Source of the DNA: Cryptomeria japonica
Taxonomy: Eukaryota > Streptophyta > Pinopsida > Cupressales > Cupressaceae
Direction: 5' to 3'
Assembly (NCBI RefSeq): GCF_030272615.1
Contig: NC_081406.1
Coordinates: forward strand, 481,156,900-481,216,899
DNA: 60,000 nt
The notes beneath the pieces were generated by a model. The model saw only the letters and a program-made list of their open reading frames with translations, was not told the origin of the DNA and ran no database searches. The position numbers and the translations under genes are program-made. Every line of letters starts with the position of its first letter. Within the stretch, counting starts at the first letter, position 1. This document shows, piece by piece, positions 10,784 to 21,368 of the stretch.

Positions 10784-12484
10784 CTACCCATGCTCCCATT
10801 TGAGTAAGATGAGAGTTATCTAATAGTAGGTCCTTATTTTTGAAGTTGTAGTGAAACTACTAACAAGAAAATAAGCGCTTCAAGCTACAATTAGAAAGGT
10901 TTTGTCATAGCAGCAATATAGGGCTGATAGGCAAGCTCTATGCAAGCAATTCATAACATGGACACAAATTTGTCAATTGCTTTTGGTCTATTGTAACAAT
11001 TATGGATAAGATGTTAGCCCCCTTCATTTGAGCACATTAATTTGTTATCTCTTCTACTTTTTGCAAGGAGAAATACACTTCTTTGCTCCTCTCCTACTTT
11101 CTAATCACACATCAAGGCATCAGAAGTTTAATTTTTGCCATGGTATATTAAACTTTCATTAGAGCAACTACACAAAACAAATTTCCAATCTAAAAGCACT
11201 CAAGTTGGAATGCAAAAAGAGAAACAAAAGTGTCATCATCAGATAGATACTATGAATTATCAGGGTATAGCGAGCACATTTATCACTATTTTATGGATCC
11301 ATCATTACTAGAAGGATTGTACTTCTATTGTCTCCTAATACATAAAAATTATAAGCAATTCTCATTGAAATTCATTTTCTTTTCATTACAGTGCTTTTAT
11401 TGTGATGTATGGCTGTGTTATGTTCTACATTTAGCGGCAAATTGAAATTGGGCATTGCTGATTCAAATTCTTATCATTTGTAATTAGTCTGCATAGACTC
11501 TGCACATTAATATGTCAAGCCCATCATTTAGTGTGAAGCTCTAGAGTATGCATCCAGCATATATAAAAGCTAGTATAATAACATAGTAACATACCATGAA
11601 CCTAAATGTTATGACCCATCAAATTGTTTGAAGATGGAGTAGCTGTTTGTTAGGATTCCATTGATAATGACACTGTTTGGTAGCAGACCAAGCAAAAAAT
11701 TTCAATGTAACCAGGAAAATCACTTCTGGCTTTAATGAGCTAACTCTCCTTTTTACTTTTTAGTCTTTTAGAAAATGAATCCACCAATACCCCCTGTTAG
11801 ACATGGTGTACCCACCATTTGGATCAATGTGTCCACATTCAATACATTCAGGCTAGTGGGCAGGATTTGGCAGGTAAAATGAAAATAGGTTGTCTCTTAG
11901 TAAAGTCTACAAAGTGGCTTGTTTCCTCTAACGTCAGGTGAGCTTATGTCTTCCGGAACCTTTTCTCTTTGGCAATCTGAATAATTGAATCTAATGCCAT
12001 ATCTAGCATTCATACTGCCCTTGGAGTTGGTTCCAAATGTCTATAGTTCTCACATTTCGAGTTTCAGCTCTAGATTTCTATTTTTCTTGATAGATATTAG
12101 TCAAATACCTTAATATATATTAGGCTTTACCTGTAGGTTTCAGATGAAAGTTTTCAGTTTTAAGTTCAGATCTTAATCATTTTTTCTTTTAAAGTTACAA
12201 ATGCTCATTATTCACTTTAATAGCACCGATTGGATAAGGCTCAAAGCACTAAACGTTATAAAATATTTTCCATGTTGTGTTAGAGATGTTATGATGATTA
12301 ATCACATGTCAGAATTGATGAAATATCTTTTCATCTTATGTTCTTTTTAAAACATAAATATGGAAAACACGAATGAACTAGAAATCAAACATTTAGCTAT
12401 TTAAAATGTTGAATAAAAGAAATTCAATAAACAACTTACACAACATACTATCTAAGAAATAAAATGGTCTCCAGAAGTTGTTAC
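10784..12484. other. AT-rich sequence, probable intron or flank of the TMEM184-like gene
   Basis: About 1.7 kb with no recognised protein, LTR end or structured repeat. It lies downstream of the last visible exon of the minus-strand gene, after a canonical donor, so it is most simply part of an intron. I looked for the next expected exon of the family (after the TYWQ residues) and did not find it here. Confidence 0.45.
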
Positions 12485-13377
12485 CTGCCAATATGTAAGA
12501 AAAACAACAGACTTGATGATTACAAACTTTGGAACTGGCTTGAAGGGTTGGAGAAGATCTTTACATGCCGCATAAAACAAAAACAATGCATACAATGCCA
12601 AAGAATATGATACTGTGTAGATGATTGTCACATATAAGTAGCCTTGGTTTGTAGCAAAATTCCCATCCTTATACATTCCTTTTGCATACAACACAAAGGT
12701 AATCACAACAAGGATTGGTTTCAGAATGACAAATTGCAGACCCCCTTGCTTGCACCGTCGAATGAAACGTCTGTAAGAAAGAAAACTTGTCTTATGAGTT
12801 TCTTATATACAAGGAAAATTGCATTGGACGAAATGGCAAAAAAAGACAATGCACAGGCAATTTATTAGCACAACCAAGGCAAAACAGTGAGAAGTGATAC
12901 AAACCCATCAAGAGGCATGGGAGGAAAACAGCATGTCATGAGACACAATGATGGCTTCAGTAAGCGTCCACTCAGGCTTGTGACCACAACACCTGGGCCT
13001 CCTAACCATGCAAGACATAGTGAAAGAAAATTATATATAACCCATGCCTCGTACCTGCATATGGGTACAAAACGTAAAACATGATTAAAAGGTCCTGGTC
13101 ATGTTCAAACTTCAAGTATATCCCCACATTTTCTTAGGTCTCTTGTTTCGCTAGTATTAGCAAGGTACCAGCCAAGGTAGGCCATACAGATACATTGCAT
13201 CCAAGGTAAGCCAATGTTGCTAGATAAGAATGCTAGAAAAAGTGATGTAGAAACTTATAATCAATCAATAAAGCTGAGTTTTCTTTTGAATTTTGATACT
13301 CACACTTCTCGAATAGAATTGAAATATATGGATTTGCTGCTCATCACAAGAGACATAAAGGACATCAAGGCAAACAC
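12485..13377 (-). CDS. DUF300/TMEM184-type membrane protein (LAZ1-like), three internal exons
   Basis: Three exons read leftwards on the minus strand. They are 13304-13377 (74 bp), 12905-13054 (150 bp) and 12485-12770 (286 bp), separated by 249-bp and 134-bp introns with GT donors (GTGAGT, GTTTGT, GTAACA after the last) and AG acceptors. Phases agree: Val is split between the first two exons and Gly between the next two. The peptide shows the family's transmembrane helices, the SIRE-V-YEAWVIYNF block, a CCFPP loop, then FIRRCKQGG, KPVPKF and VVFLTYWQ. This closely follows plant DUF300 proteins (organic solute transporter alpha/TMEM184 fold), multi-pass proteins of tonoplast or endomembranes. 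The nearest Arabidopsis type I recall is At5g26740. N-terminal exons should lie to the right and C-terminal exons to the left, but I could not find either, so introns are long or the locus is partial. No stops or frameshifts are seen in these exons. Confidence 0.93.
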
Positions 13378-14229
13378 CTACCAAAGCAAAGAAAAAATTA
13401 GATGTTACAATGGCGGTAAAAATCCTCACAAGTTATATATATTATATAATAAAAATTAAAATTAGTCCAATTCTATGAGCATTTACCTCAAACAAAACAA
13501 AAAGCAATTAAAAGTTTGACGAAGTATTGAAAGGAGAGATTTTCTAACTCACTCAGTCAACATAGAAGGCTTATAATGAAATTCCGCTCAATAATGAACA
13601 ATTCTAATAACACGTATGATAACAATTATCCAATATTTAAAGTAAAAGCCTACTCTCCAAATAACTTAACAAACTGACAAGAAGTATACTCAAGGAAATA
13701 GCATTAATGCAATTACAAAATGAATCAAATAATGGTCTTGTTAAAGCCATAAGCATGATAGGGGTCACCTGAATTAAGCCAACCATTCCAATGCTTACAT
13801 AAGTATCACTCATAGAAGCAAAAATCAGCAAAGCAAAAGATTTCCACAATGATACATGACATCAAAATTTAAGTTTAGACATTCATATAATTGTATCAAA
13901 TTCAATATTGAAATTAAATCAAAGATTCAAAATGTAATGGACATGGTTGAATCAATCAATGATAGGCTTAATATAGTATGGCAGTAATCAAATATTTAAA
14001 TTAAAAGGGAAATTCTGTCCTATTATAAAATGTATCATGATTCATAGTTTGTTAATGATAGTGATAGTAGTCTAGCAAAAACAAATTATGAGTAAGATGG
14101 AAATTTCTAATTTCATCATTCAAAATTCAAACTCAAAGTTCTCAATAGACATGGCAACATAAATATATTTAGTACAACTTCTCCTAAATACAAATATTGC
14201 TCATTTGGACTATCAATATCAAAAGAGCT
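13378..14229. other. AT-rich sequence, probable upstream intron of the TMEM184-like gene
   Basis: About 850 bp, low GC, following (in minus-strand sense, preceding) an intact splice acceptor CTTTGGTAG. No recognised coding block. A 70-residue open frame on the minus strand at 13637-13849 does not resemble the missing N-terminal part of the protein. Confidence 0.45.
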
Positions 14230-14951
14230 CTATGAATCCGGGTCACTCTATGGCTCAAGCTTCTCCTCAATCCACCTAACATCTTTAGGATCAACATCCC
14301 AATGTGCAACCAATGTCTATCAATCTTGAAGTCTCAAGTCACAGAATTGTAACTAGCTTCTCTACTCTTCTAAACGTAAGTTTATACTCTATTCCTCTTA
14401 ATCGAGTGGACAAAGCTATAGATGGACCAATTCCTCTTTGTAGTAAAGAAACTAGCAATTTATAAGAGTAGGCGAATGGAAAGCTCCCTCAACTCTAGTA
14501 TGTCCTTCCCATGCCATGCCATGTCCACTAGACAATAGGATCGTTTTGTGCAAGAGTGACCCCACTATATCCTCTTGTTTGCTAAATGAACAACCCCAAA
14601 GATTGACAAATTAATTCCACTATCCCAAACTCTACTTTCATTCTCACACTATACATCTTCAAAAGCCCTTATTTATGTCGTCATCATCATCAAAAGGAGA
14701 AGCTATGTTAGATCTAATTGCATACCACTTGAGATTAAGAGCGTAGGGCCATTTCCACCTCTTTGTGACAAGGCCTAATATGCTCATCATAGAATTGTAA
14801 TTCAAGATCCTTATCACAAATTGCTTGCTTCTTTTGATCAAGCATGTTGTCAAAAGTCTCATAAATGTCTCCAACGTTTGGAGAGTCTATATTGGCATGC
14901 CTAATCACCCCCATAGCAAGTGATAAGCGAAAATGGCGTGTCCAATACCAT
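14230..14951 (-). pseudogene. hAT transposase, C-terminal half (broken)
   Basis: Minus-strand reading gives a decayed C-terminal part of a DUF659/BED-type hAT transposase. It has GVIRHAN..SPNVGDIYETFDNML (about 14830-14915), then after frame changes a dimerisation-like region (about 14290-14560) with the family's RNWS-Y-F-H-IKRN and KRVEKLV pattern, and an RWIEEKLEP end near 14260. Several stops and shifts are present. It continues across the TRIM inserted at 14957-16807, whose target duplication GAACT interrupts the gene. I did not identify the hAT terminal inverted repeats or 8-bp duplication. Confidence 0.75.
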
Positions 14952-15007
14952 GAACTTGTTGGTGGAAATAAGCCACACCCGGACCGACGATGGATTGGTC
15001 CAAGAGG

Positions 15008-15061
15008 GGCCAGTAGCTCAGTGGTAGAGCACTCCAGCAGCGTATGGAAGGTCCTAGGTTC
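15008..15061 (+). ncRNA. tRNA-like unit of the 5' LTR, broken in the B box
   Basis: Same sequence as 16726-16797 up to GGTTC, with GCAGCGTA in place of GCAGTGTA in the anticodon-loop region. The solo LTR then interrupts it, and the remainder (GTTCGAGTCC and the 3' acceptor strand) resumes at 16581. The A box is intact; the B box is split. Confidence 0.8.
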
Positions 15062-15062
15062 A

Positions 15063-16580
15063 TGTAATGTCCCCTTTTCTAGGTGACATGAGATGAGTAG
15101 GGGTTGACCTACCATTCGAGTTCCCGTAGGTCAACGACATGGTTAGGGGACTCATTCTGAGGGTCATGGAGCTTTGCAGGGGTTCTGTGAGCCGTTTCGG
15201 ACCTTCAGACAAGGTCTCCTATTTTTTAGGGAGAACTAGCAGTTGACTGAATGACCACCTAGGGGACCAAGGAGTAGAGCAGGATCCTTTTGAGCAGTTA
15301 CAGGTGTTTGGAGAGAGCTTCCTACTTTTTAGGGAGATTCCCTACTTTTAGGAGGTTGTGGCAATTTCCATATTTGAGGTTCCACGAGACCATACCATGG
15401 TTTCAGTTTCAGGAGATTTGGGTGTGTTTCCTAGTTTCTAGGAGCATCCCTAGATTTTAGGGATAAGACTGCCAATGGATCCATGATTTCCGACTTCAGT
15501 CACAAACAGGTGGCAGGTTCCGTTTCAGGCTTTTGGAGTCATTTGAGCCTTCTGCAGCTATTTGGGTTATATTTTTAATATATTTAAATATTTCCTAAGT
15601 TAGCGTTTAATTATTTAAATAAGGCTATGTTTATAGCCATTTTGGAGTAATAAGGGGTTTTTGGCTTCATCTGGATGCATATGCCCATGTGTTATAGCTC
15701 GTTGGAAAGGTCTTGAACTTTTCTAAATGTTTCCCATTTGTCAGGGACCCTTTTGATGAACGAAATTCTTTTATATTAAAAAAGTGGCGTTTTCTCTATA
15801 CTTGGCGACTAAAAATGAGAAATAAGACTTTATAAGCCTAAGCACACTTTTCATACACTTTTAGGGTTCGAGCTAGAGGGAAGGAGTTATAAGGAGATGG
15901 TAACCTAATTATCATCCATCTTTTACACATTTTACATCTTGGATTTGAGATTTGGCTCTGGAAGAGCTTTTCAGCATCTGGGACGCCAACCCCAATGCCT
16001 TGCCTGTTTGGGACGTAGCCCCCAATACAGTGGTTTGGATTTGCTTGCAGCTATTAGCATCTTGGAGATTGTACAGCATTCTTTCTGGAGGTTCAACAAT
16101 TCTGACAGAGTTCAGCGTGGGGTTTGGGGTTCCTAACCAATTGGGTGTACTTGGCAGCCGTACGGCTGTACCTGGCAGCCACTTTCCTTCCCACATGCAG
16201 CACTTGGAGGGCTGGAATCTTGTCGTAGCTTCATTCCTAGTTATGTTACTCTTTCAGCATTCAGGTTGGAATTATTCCTGTTTGTAATCTTCCTGGAATT
16301 ATTGGAAATCTTCATCTGGTCAAATATTTGATTTTATATTCAGAAATCTGCCTTGAATCGAATTTGTTTTGGCTGTATATGAACTTCATTTTCAGTACTT
16401 TGTTCATGTACTTGTACTTCATTATTTACTTGTTGAAAAATCATCAAAATACAAAAAGAATCCAACCCTTCTGCAACTTCTGTCTATTTCTGAAAGAAAA
16501 TATTAATGAGCAGGAAAAATCAATTTAAAATAATAGAAATTACAGCAGATTAGTAAAAGAGATCCATCAGGGATCTTTCA
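15063..16580 (+). mobile_element. Solo Gypsy-type LTR (1518 bp) inside the TRIM
   Basis: Starts TGTAATGTCCCC and ends GGGATCTTTCA. The left flank GTTCA (15058-15062) and right flank GTTCG (16581-16585) form a target duplication with one difference. The intact TRIM LTR shows the original site was GTTCG, so the change is a CpG-type G-to-A transition. Start sequence and general layout (TTGACC block, GTGGCG near 15784, TATA-like TTTATAAG near 15829) are like the Gypsy LTRs at 30538 and 58478. The end matches the minus-strand LTR that begins at 58846. It carries no internal domain. Confidence 0.85.
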
Positions 16581-16611
16581 GTTCGAGTCCTAGCTGGTCC
16601 ATGTCTCAATA

Positions 16612-16675
16612 TGGTATCAGAGCCAGGTCCAGACTAGGAGCCCCAAGCACACGAGAGGTGTGGCTTAAGGGGGGG
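16612..16675 (+). other. TRIM interior: primer binding site and polypurine tract
   Basis: TGGTATCAGAGCC begins the segment directly after the 5' LTR, and TTAAGGGGGGG ends it directly before the 3' LTR. GGTGTGGCTTA (16657-16667) is the exact reverse complement of TAAGCCACACC (16688-16698) within the 3' LTR, so an 11-bp hairpin would straddle the polypurine tract. Confidence 0.88.
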
Positions 16676-16807
16676 TGTTGGTGGAAATAAGCCACACCCG
16701 AACCGACGATGGACTGGTCCAAGAGGGGCCAGTAGCTCAGTGGTAGAGCACTCCAGCAGTGTATGGAAGGTCCTAGGTTCGAGTCCTAGCTGGTCCATGT
16801 CTCAACA
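16676..16807 (+). repeat. 3' LTR of the TRIM
   Basis: 132 bp, TGTTGGTGG...GTCTCAACA, the intact copy. It differs from the 5' LTR at few sites (GGACCG/GAACCG, GATTGG/GACTGG, GCAGCG/GCAGTG and a C-to-T change in the terminal CA). Confidence 0.94.
16726..16797 (+). ncRNA. tRNA-like cloverleaf with intact A and B boxes
   Basis: The 72-nt unit folds as a tRNA. The acceptor stem pairs GGGCCAG with CTGGTCC (one G-U), the D arm is GCTC/GAGC with loop AGTGGTA, the T arm is CTAGG/CCTAG with loop TTCGAGT, and A is the discriminator base. The A box (TAGCTCAGTGG) and B box (GGTTCGAGTCC) fit the Pol III consensus exactly. The anticodon arm is abnormal: CTCCA over TGGAA has one mismatch, and the loop is eight bases (GCAGTGTA) without U33. 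It is therefore not a working tRNA but a tRNA-derived Pol III unit. The 3' LTR copy is intact. Transcription is not shown by sequence alone. Confidence 0.85.
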
Positions 16808-16812
16808 GAACT

Positions 16813-18600
16813 TACAAAACCATTGTACCCCTCATTTACTTTATATGATGCACATATCGCTAGATCCCCTAGGGGCACCATAAATAGTATTAGTTTTTGC
16901 ATTATAACAATATGCAAGGTGGACAACACACCTTTCCCAACACAAACATATTAAATAAAAAATTCTTTCTTGATAGTGGATCACCAAGCATCGTCAAGCA
17001 CCTTTTGTCTTGCCTTCTTTACTTCTTCAATCTTTGACTCAATCCACATCTTCCACAATCCACAAACCACCATGGATGGTAGAGCCTCCAGCATTCCTTC
17101 TACAAAAATGATATAGTTAACATATCTAATCTCAACTAATTTGAAGAATTGTTTCTTCAAAAAACATTAGAAGAATGAGAGCAATGTGTGGTGGATACAT
17201 ACAAACATTTGTACATCTTTATTTCGACCATCATTATCTTCACTAAATCTATTTTTTCCTATCTCTTTCAAATCATGTACATAGCATGGAGTCCAATGAA
17301 TGTATTTGTACATACCTTTAACCATCAAACTAGCAAACTTACAAACACATGTTGAGGCAATGACAACTTGCACAACACTAAAAGGCCCGATCATCTCTAT
17401 GGCCTCCCTCAAAAGGTCATAGTAATTAGCATCCTTAAATTTCCCAAAGCAATCAATAGCTCTTAAAAATTACGAACCAACAAGACATGTAAAAATTATA
17501 TCAATGAATGGCCAATGTCAAATATTAGTCCACCCATCCATGATAGTAAAACAATTTGTCTTAATCCATGTTTGCCTCATGTCCTCCATCAATACATTTA
17601 CCTTTATATACTATTTGTTGAAGGGCAAGGTATGCTAACTATTTTCTCCAAGGTAGAAAACAGTAGAGAGTCCAATTGCACTTGTTTTTCTTAAAATTTC
17701 TTTGAAATAAGGAAACCTAGCCACATGAAATGGGATTGCATGGGCATAAAAAAAATTGGCCACTAAATCATCAACTTCCTCACTTTGTTGCAAATTCGAT
17801 TCAACAACTCTACCACTATATTTTTCCCACCTCTTAACAAATGTGGGCTTCCTCTTCTAGCCAATACATTCACATATTCTAGAATAGATGGTAATGGTAA
17901 GGATGCATGTCTACTCAATAGTTTTTGCCTCACTCTCCATAACCAACTTTGACATTTCAACTTATTGTTCCAAAGTTAAATCCCCACAAACTCTAACCTT
18001 GTGTTCACCTTCATCTAATAAATGGTGCCCAACTCTATTATAACTCCCATAAAAATTAGTTTTGTAAATATGTCAAGAAAAATGCTTGTTGCCCCCTACA
18101 TTTTGGGTTTAATTACTGCCCAAAATAGTCACAAATTGCATCAATCGATTTTAGGAGTTGAAAAGACCTTTCACAAAATCTTTGAGAGTGTAGCAACATG
18201 GTTTGTCAGTGTTGCAACAAAACTAAAAATCTGGATATTCAAAAGTACAAGAACCCCTAACACTCCCTTCAACTTCATTGTGCCTTGGATTTATTGACAT
18301 TTACTTCTTCATTATCAATTTCACAATCATCACTATTGCTTATTTTACTAGCAAAAATGAGAGAAATGTTTGACTAGCTGCTATAGGACTGTGGTTTTGT
18401 GTGACTAACAGAAAAGAAAAACTGAAAACAAATAAGCAAACAAAGTCCATAAGTTTTATGACCAAAAGAAAAAATGAAAAATGAAAGTTATAAGAGCATA
18501 ACATCTGTCGAACCTACCTTGCAATGGGTGAAAATGTATTCAAATAGTGATTGTAGCCTGTAAATGGTATTCCCCTTCGCTTCTTTCTTATTCTAAACAT
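16813..18600 (-). pseudogene. hAT transposase, N-terminal half (BED and DUF659 regions, broken)
   Basis: On the minus strand, a weak BED-type region (about 17960-18250, including GEHKVRVCGDLTLEQ) is followed by the DUF659 core. That core shows HAIPFHVARFPYFKEIL (about 17690-17745), VNVLMEDMRQTW and CFTIMDGWTN (about 17535-17600), then the block GPFSVVQVV and WTPCYVHDL (about 17270-17400). These are typical of plant hAT transposases that cut DNA and join hairpin-sealed ends. Stops and frameshifts make it inactive. The gene resumes at 14951 across the TRIM. Terminal repeats were not found. Confidence 0.82.
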
Positions 18601-19829
18601 TTGTCCTTCCTCTCTCAAAAAAACTGCTGCTGAAAAGGTTTTCAATCTGTTAAGCTAAAAAACTCTAGCTAGGCAACAGGGAAAAACAAAACAAATCAAA
18701 ATTTTATGTTTGAAGGCCTTTAGGGTTGCATAAGGGCGTGAGATGGCTTGTGGACCTCCCACACCCCTTTTAAAATGCCAAAATATTTTTCTTAAAACGT
18801 AAAATTTTTTGGCCAACATTTTGTTGTTTTCTATGACATCTCAAGCGAATTATAGGGTCTTGAAAAAAATTGTGGATAACCAAGGAACATCCCCTGCCAT
18901 CCCATAATCTTAAAAATGCCATTGGGGATGAAGATCAAGGAGACGTCCCAAGTAAGCTTGAAAAGACTTTTTCAAAACAAACATGATTTAATTGGAAAAA
19001 AATTGGGTTAGGATCAGGGTTAAGGTTTTTGGAAAAAACATTTACCAAATGGCCAAAATGGAAAAAACTTGAATAAAGCAAAATAAATTATAGTAGAAGT
19101 GATTTTTGACAATTTAGTCAATTTAAAAAGAGAAAAAAATTGGGAAAATTCAGGAAAAACCTTCCATGTAGGCATTTTAACATAAAACATGATTTTCTCA
19201 ATGATAATTTTGTAGAAATGACCAAGTGGCAAGAAATCACAATTTCTGCTTCACTCTTCTATATATGTCATACCCACATAAAAAGAACATCATAATGTTC
19301 TGTCACATGCCCCATGTCAGCCACTTCCACAGTGTTTGAATGAAGGGAAAATAAATCTAAGAAAAGGCAACGAGACAAGCTGATGACGCAGGTATGGGCA
19401 GGAGGTAGGAAGTGAGGGCTTCACAACTGCAAATAAACTTTCTGCCCTACCATTAAGAAGTATGGTGCCCTGTATTATCATCCCCAACTTCGTGCTGAAT
19501 GCCCAAATTACGATGCAAGGAAATGAAAGGGTGCAATGCCATTAATAAGCATGGCATCCCTGCCCTAGAGCCATTCAGAACTCACTGGTCATGGGTCTAC
19601 TTCAGTGCACAAATACCACCAAACCTGCACCCACAACTCGATTAGAAAAGGGAGAAAGAGCTCTAAGAATGGATATAGAGACTCTCATGCACAAGAAAGA
19701 AAAAAAAGATAGAAAGGAGAGCAGAGAAGAAGCGCATTCAGGAGCGCGAGGAGGAGGAAAGGATGCAATTCGATAGGCTGTGGAAATGGCATTATCTTTT
19801 GAGGGATTTTTCGCAGCATACAAAATACA
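18601..19829. other. No gene recognised
   Basis: AT-rich 1.2 kb. The part 18700-19240 has long A/T runs with GGAAAAA and CCAAATGGCCAAAATGG segments and no coding similarity. 19550-19790 is purine-rich (AGAAAGAAAAAAAAGATAG) and could be leader sequence of the PPR fragment that follows, but nothing proves it. Confidence 0.5.
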
Positions 19830-20072
19830 TGAGTATCCTCATGAGAGTACTTTTAGCTAGCGCCTTTTTGGGAGCTTTGGGATGGAGCATGGTCATCCAT
19901 AAGACCATAAAGGGAGGAATTATGGGAAGTCTTGCAGTTGCAACTTCTCAAGTAGACATGTGCAAATGTGGAAGGTTAGACAATGCATGTGAACTGTTTC
20001 ACTGAATGCTTGAAGGAAGTATAGTTCATGGACTGCAATGGTTGCAGGATATGCACAATTTAATCTTGATAT
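19830..20072 (+). pseudogene. Pentatricopeptide-repeat (PPR) gene fragment
   Basis: Translation gives the plant PLS-class PPR pattern: GALGWSMVIHKTIKGG, then SLAVATS-VDM-CKCGRLDNACELF, an in-frame stop after FH, and, one frame away, SWTAMVAGYAQ (about 20025-20065). The usual YAKCG has lost two residues. PPR proteins bind organelle RNA. Only about two repeats survive here with a stop and a frameshift, so this is a relic. No start codon or targeting peptide can be assigned. Confidence 0.75.
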
Positions 20073-20367
20073 CTTCCTCGCGACCTCCTGAACTGCATTC
20101 ATTTTATTGTAGTGGGTTGGAAGGTAGAGAGAGTGAGGAGTGTAGAGAAGAAATGCAGAAATTGGTGAGGTCTAATCGGAGATCTCGAAATGCATGTATA
20201 GAAGTGATGTGGTATAGGATTACAAACTTGGAAAGTTGTGTGTAGGTCCTTGGGAGACCTGGTGAGGAAGAACTACGCGTGACTTCAACCCGTTTGGAAG
20301 TGGGAACGTAGGCGGTCCTTGGGTGAAGGATGCCCATGTGACTTCAAGTCCGTAGGGGTAGGGTCTA

Positions 20368-20382
20368 GGGGGGGGGGGGGGG
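20368..20382 (+). repeat. Run of 15 G
   Basis: Uninterrupted G homopolymer in a GC-poor area. Length may be affected by sequencing. Confidence 0.9.
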
Positions 20383-20399
20383 AAATAACTCCAAGGTTT

Positions 20400-21159
20400 G
20401 GGGTTGTTCCTAACTTGTCGACCTTTCCTCTTTAGTAGGCTTCAGATGAGGCCGAATAGGCATTAGAAGATTATGAAAGAGTTAAGAAAACGTTATAGCT
20501 CATATTTAATATACATAGTGTTTGAATGATTAGTTGATAAAGTGAAAGGGTAGACCACCTTAGTGTTGATTTGTTTGTCTAGTGAGTAGAGGTTGACCTG
20601 TGTTGGATCCAAGTGACCTCATGCAGTTGTATGATTTAATCTTAGACCTATAAGACTTTGTATATACTCCTAGATCAGTCAATTACAATCTCTTCCGGTT
20701 ATAGTGCTAAGCCTAGTACAGGCGCTGACTTTTACGGCAACGGATAGAGTTCGAACCCTACGAGGGCATAGGTAGAGGATTGTGTTCCCCTAGCACGTAG
20801 ACTAGTCCACTCTATCCGAGGTGATCACTGAAAGATAAATCCTATGGCCCGCTTAAGATAAGCTTATCCGCTCGAGATTGACAGTAGTCAAGGAGCATAG
20901 TGAGCATACTAATGACGGTAGACTGTCAGCCGTACCACCTAATCAGCAGATGTATGCCGCTAGTTGCATGCAGGCGACTGATACCAATGTTGACCTAAGG
21001 TTTTGGATAGGATTCCGCCAGGAGCATGTGGGCCTGGGGGCCAATTGCATGTCGGCGATGGATGTCTTTGTTGCTTAGCCATTTGATGGACTACAAGGAA
21101 GAGAATTTCTAATGAGGAATAGATAGGTAATAATTAGATCAAACCTTGTGTAATTTGGG

Positions 21160-21160
<1 letters not shown>
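20400..21160. other. Unrecognised segment
   Basis: No protein similarity. It is less AT-rich than its surroundings and resembles LTR-type non-coding DNA (AGAGGTTGACCTGTG near 20586; GTTCGAACCC near 20750), but I found no matching ends or target duplication. Confidence 0.4.

Positions 21161-21193
<33 letters not shown>
21161..21193 (+). repeat. (AT)n(GT)n microsatellite
   Basis: About six AT units followed directly by about eleven GT units. Confidence 0.95.
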
Positions 21194-21368
21194 AAGTGAT
21201 ATACTTGACTTGTTAGGATGAGGATGACACCTGGTGTAGTATAGGATGCATCGAACCTTGTTCCCACTTGCTCGTCAATGTAAAGACTAGATAGAAGAAT
21301 GTGTCCCACGATGTAATGCACAGTGCACTGACATTTCTTTTGTCTAGGATGAACTATGGGCAAGTGGT

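Larger units (their letters stand above)
14957..16807 (+). mobile_element. TRIM element with a tRNA-like unit in its LTR (328 bp, split by a solo LTR)
   Basis: After removing the 15063-16580 insertion and one 5-bp duplication, this is a 328-bp LTR retrotransposon in miniature. It has a 132-bp LTR (14957-15062 plus 16586-16611), a 64-bp interior (16612-16675) and a 132-bp LTR (16676-16807). Termini are TGTTGG...CTCAACA, with a perfect target duplication GAACT at 14952-14956 and 16808-16812. The interior is little more than a primer binding site (TGGTATCAGAGCC from 16612, initiator tRNA-Met type) and a polypurine tract (TTAAGGGGGGG, to 16675). It codes for nothing. Each LTR contains a tRNA-like sequence with both Pol III promoter boxes. 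Size is close to the SMART-type miniature elements of plants. It sits within the hAT transposase. Confidence 0.93.

Noticed and set aside
13637-13849. N-terminal exon of the TMEM184-like protein
   Set aside because: It is hydrophobic, but residues and order do not fit the expected segment before the VFALMSF exon.
14865-15115. Proteins spanning the hAT-TRIM junction (both strands)
   Set aside because: They run through a transposon boundary proved by the GAACT duplication.
15912-16287. Overlapping 94-111-residue frames in the solo LTR
   Set aside because: Non-coding LTR; no likeness to a known family and frames conflict on both strands.
16726-16797. A functional tRNA gene
   Set aside because: The acceptor, D and T arms are good, but the anticodon stem has a mismatch and the loop has eight bases without U33. 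The unit lies inside an LTR and is repeated at the other LTR.
20740-20770. tRNA or SINE head at GTTCGAACCC
   Set aside because: A B-box-like string only; no A box at the right distance and no cloverleaf.
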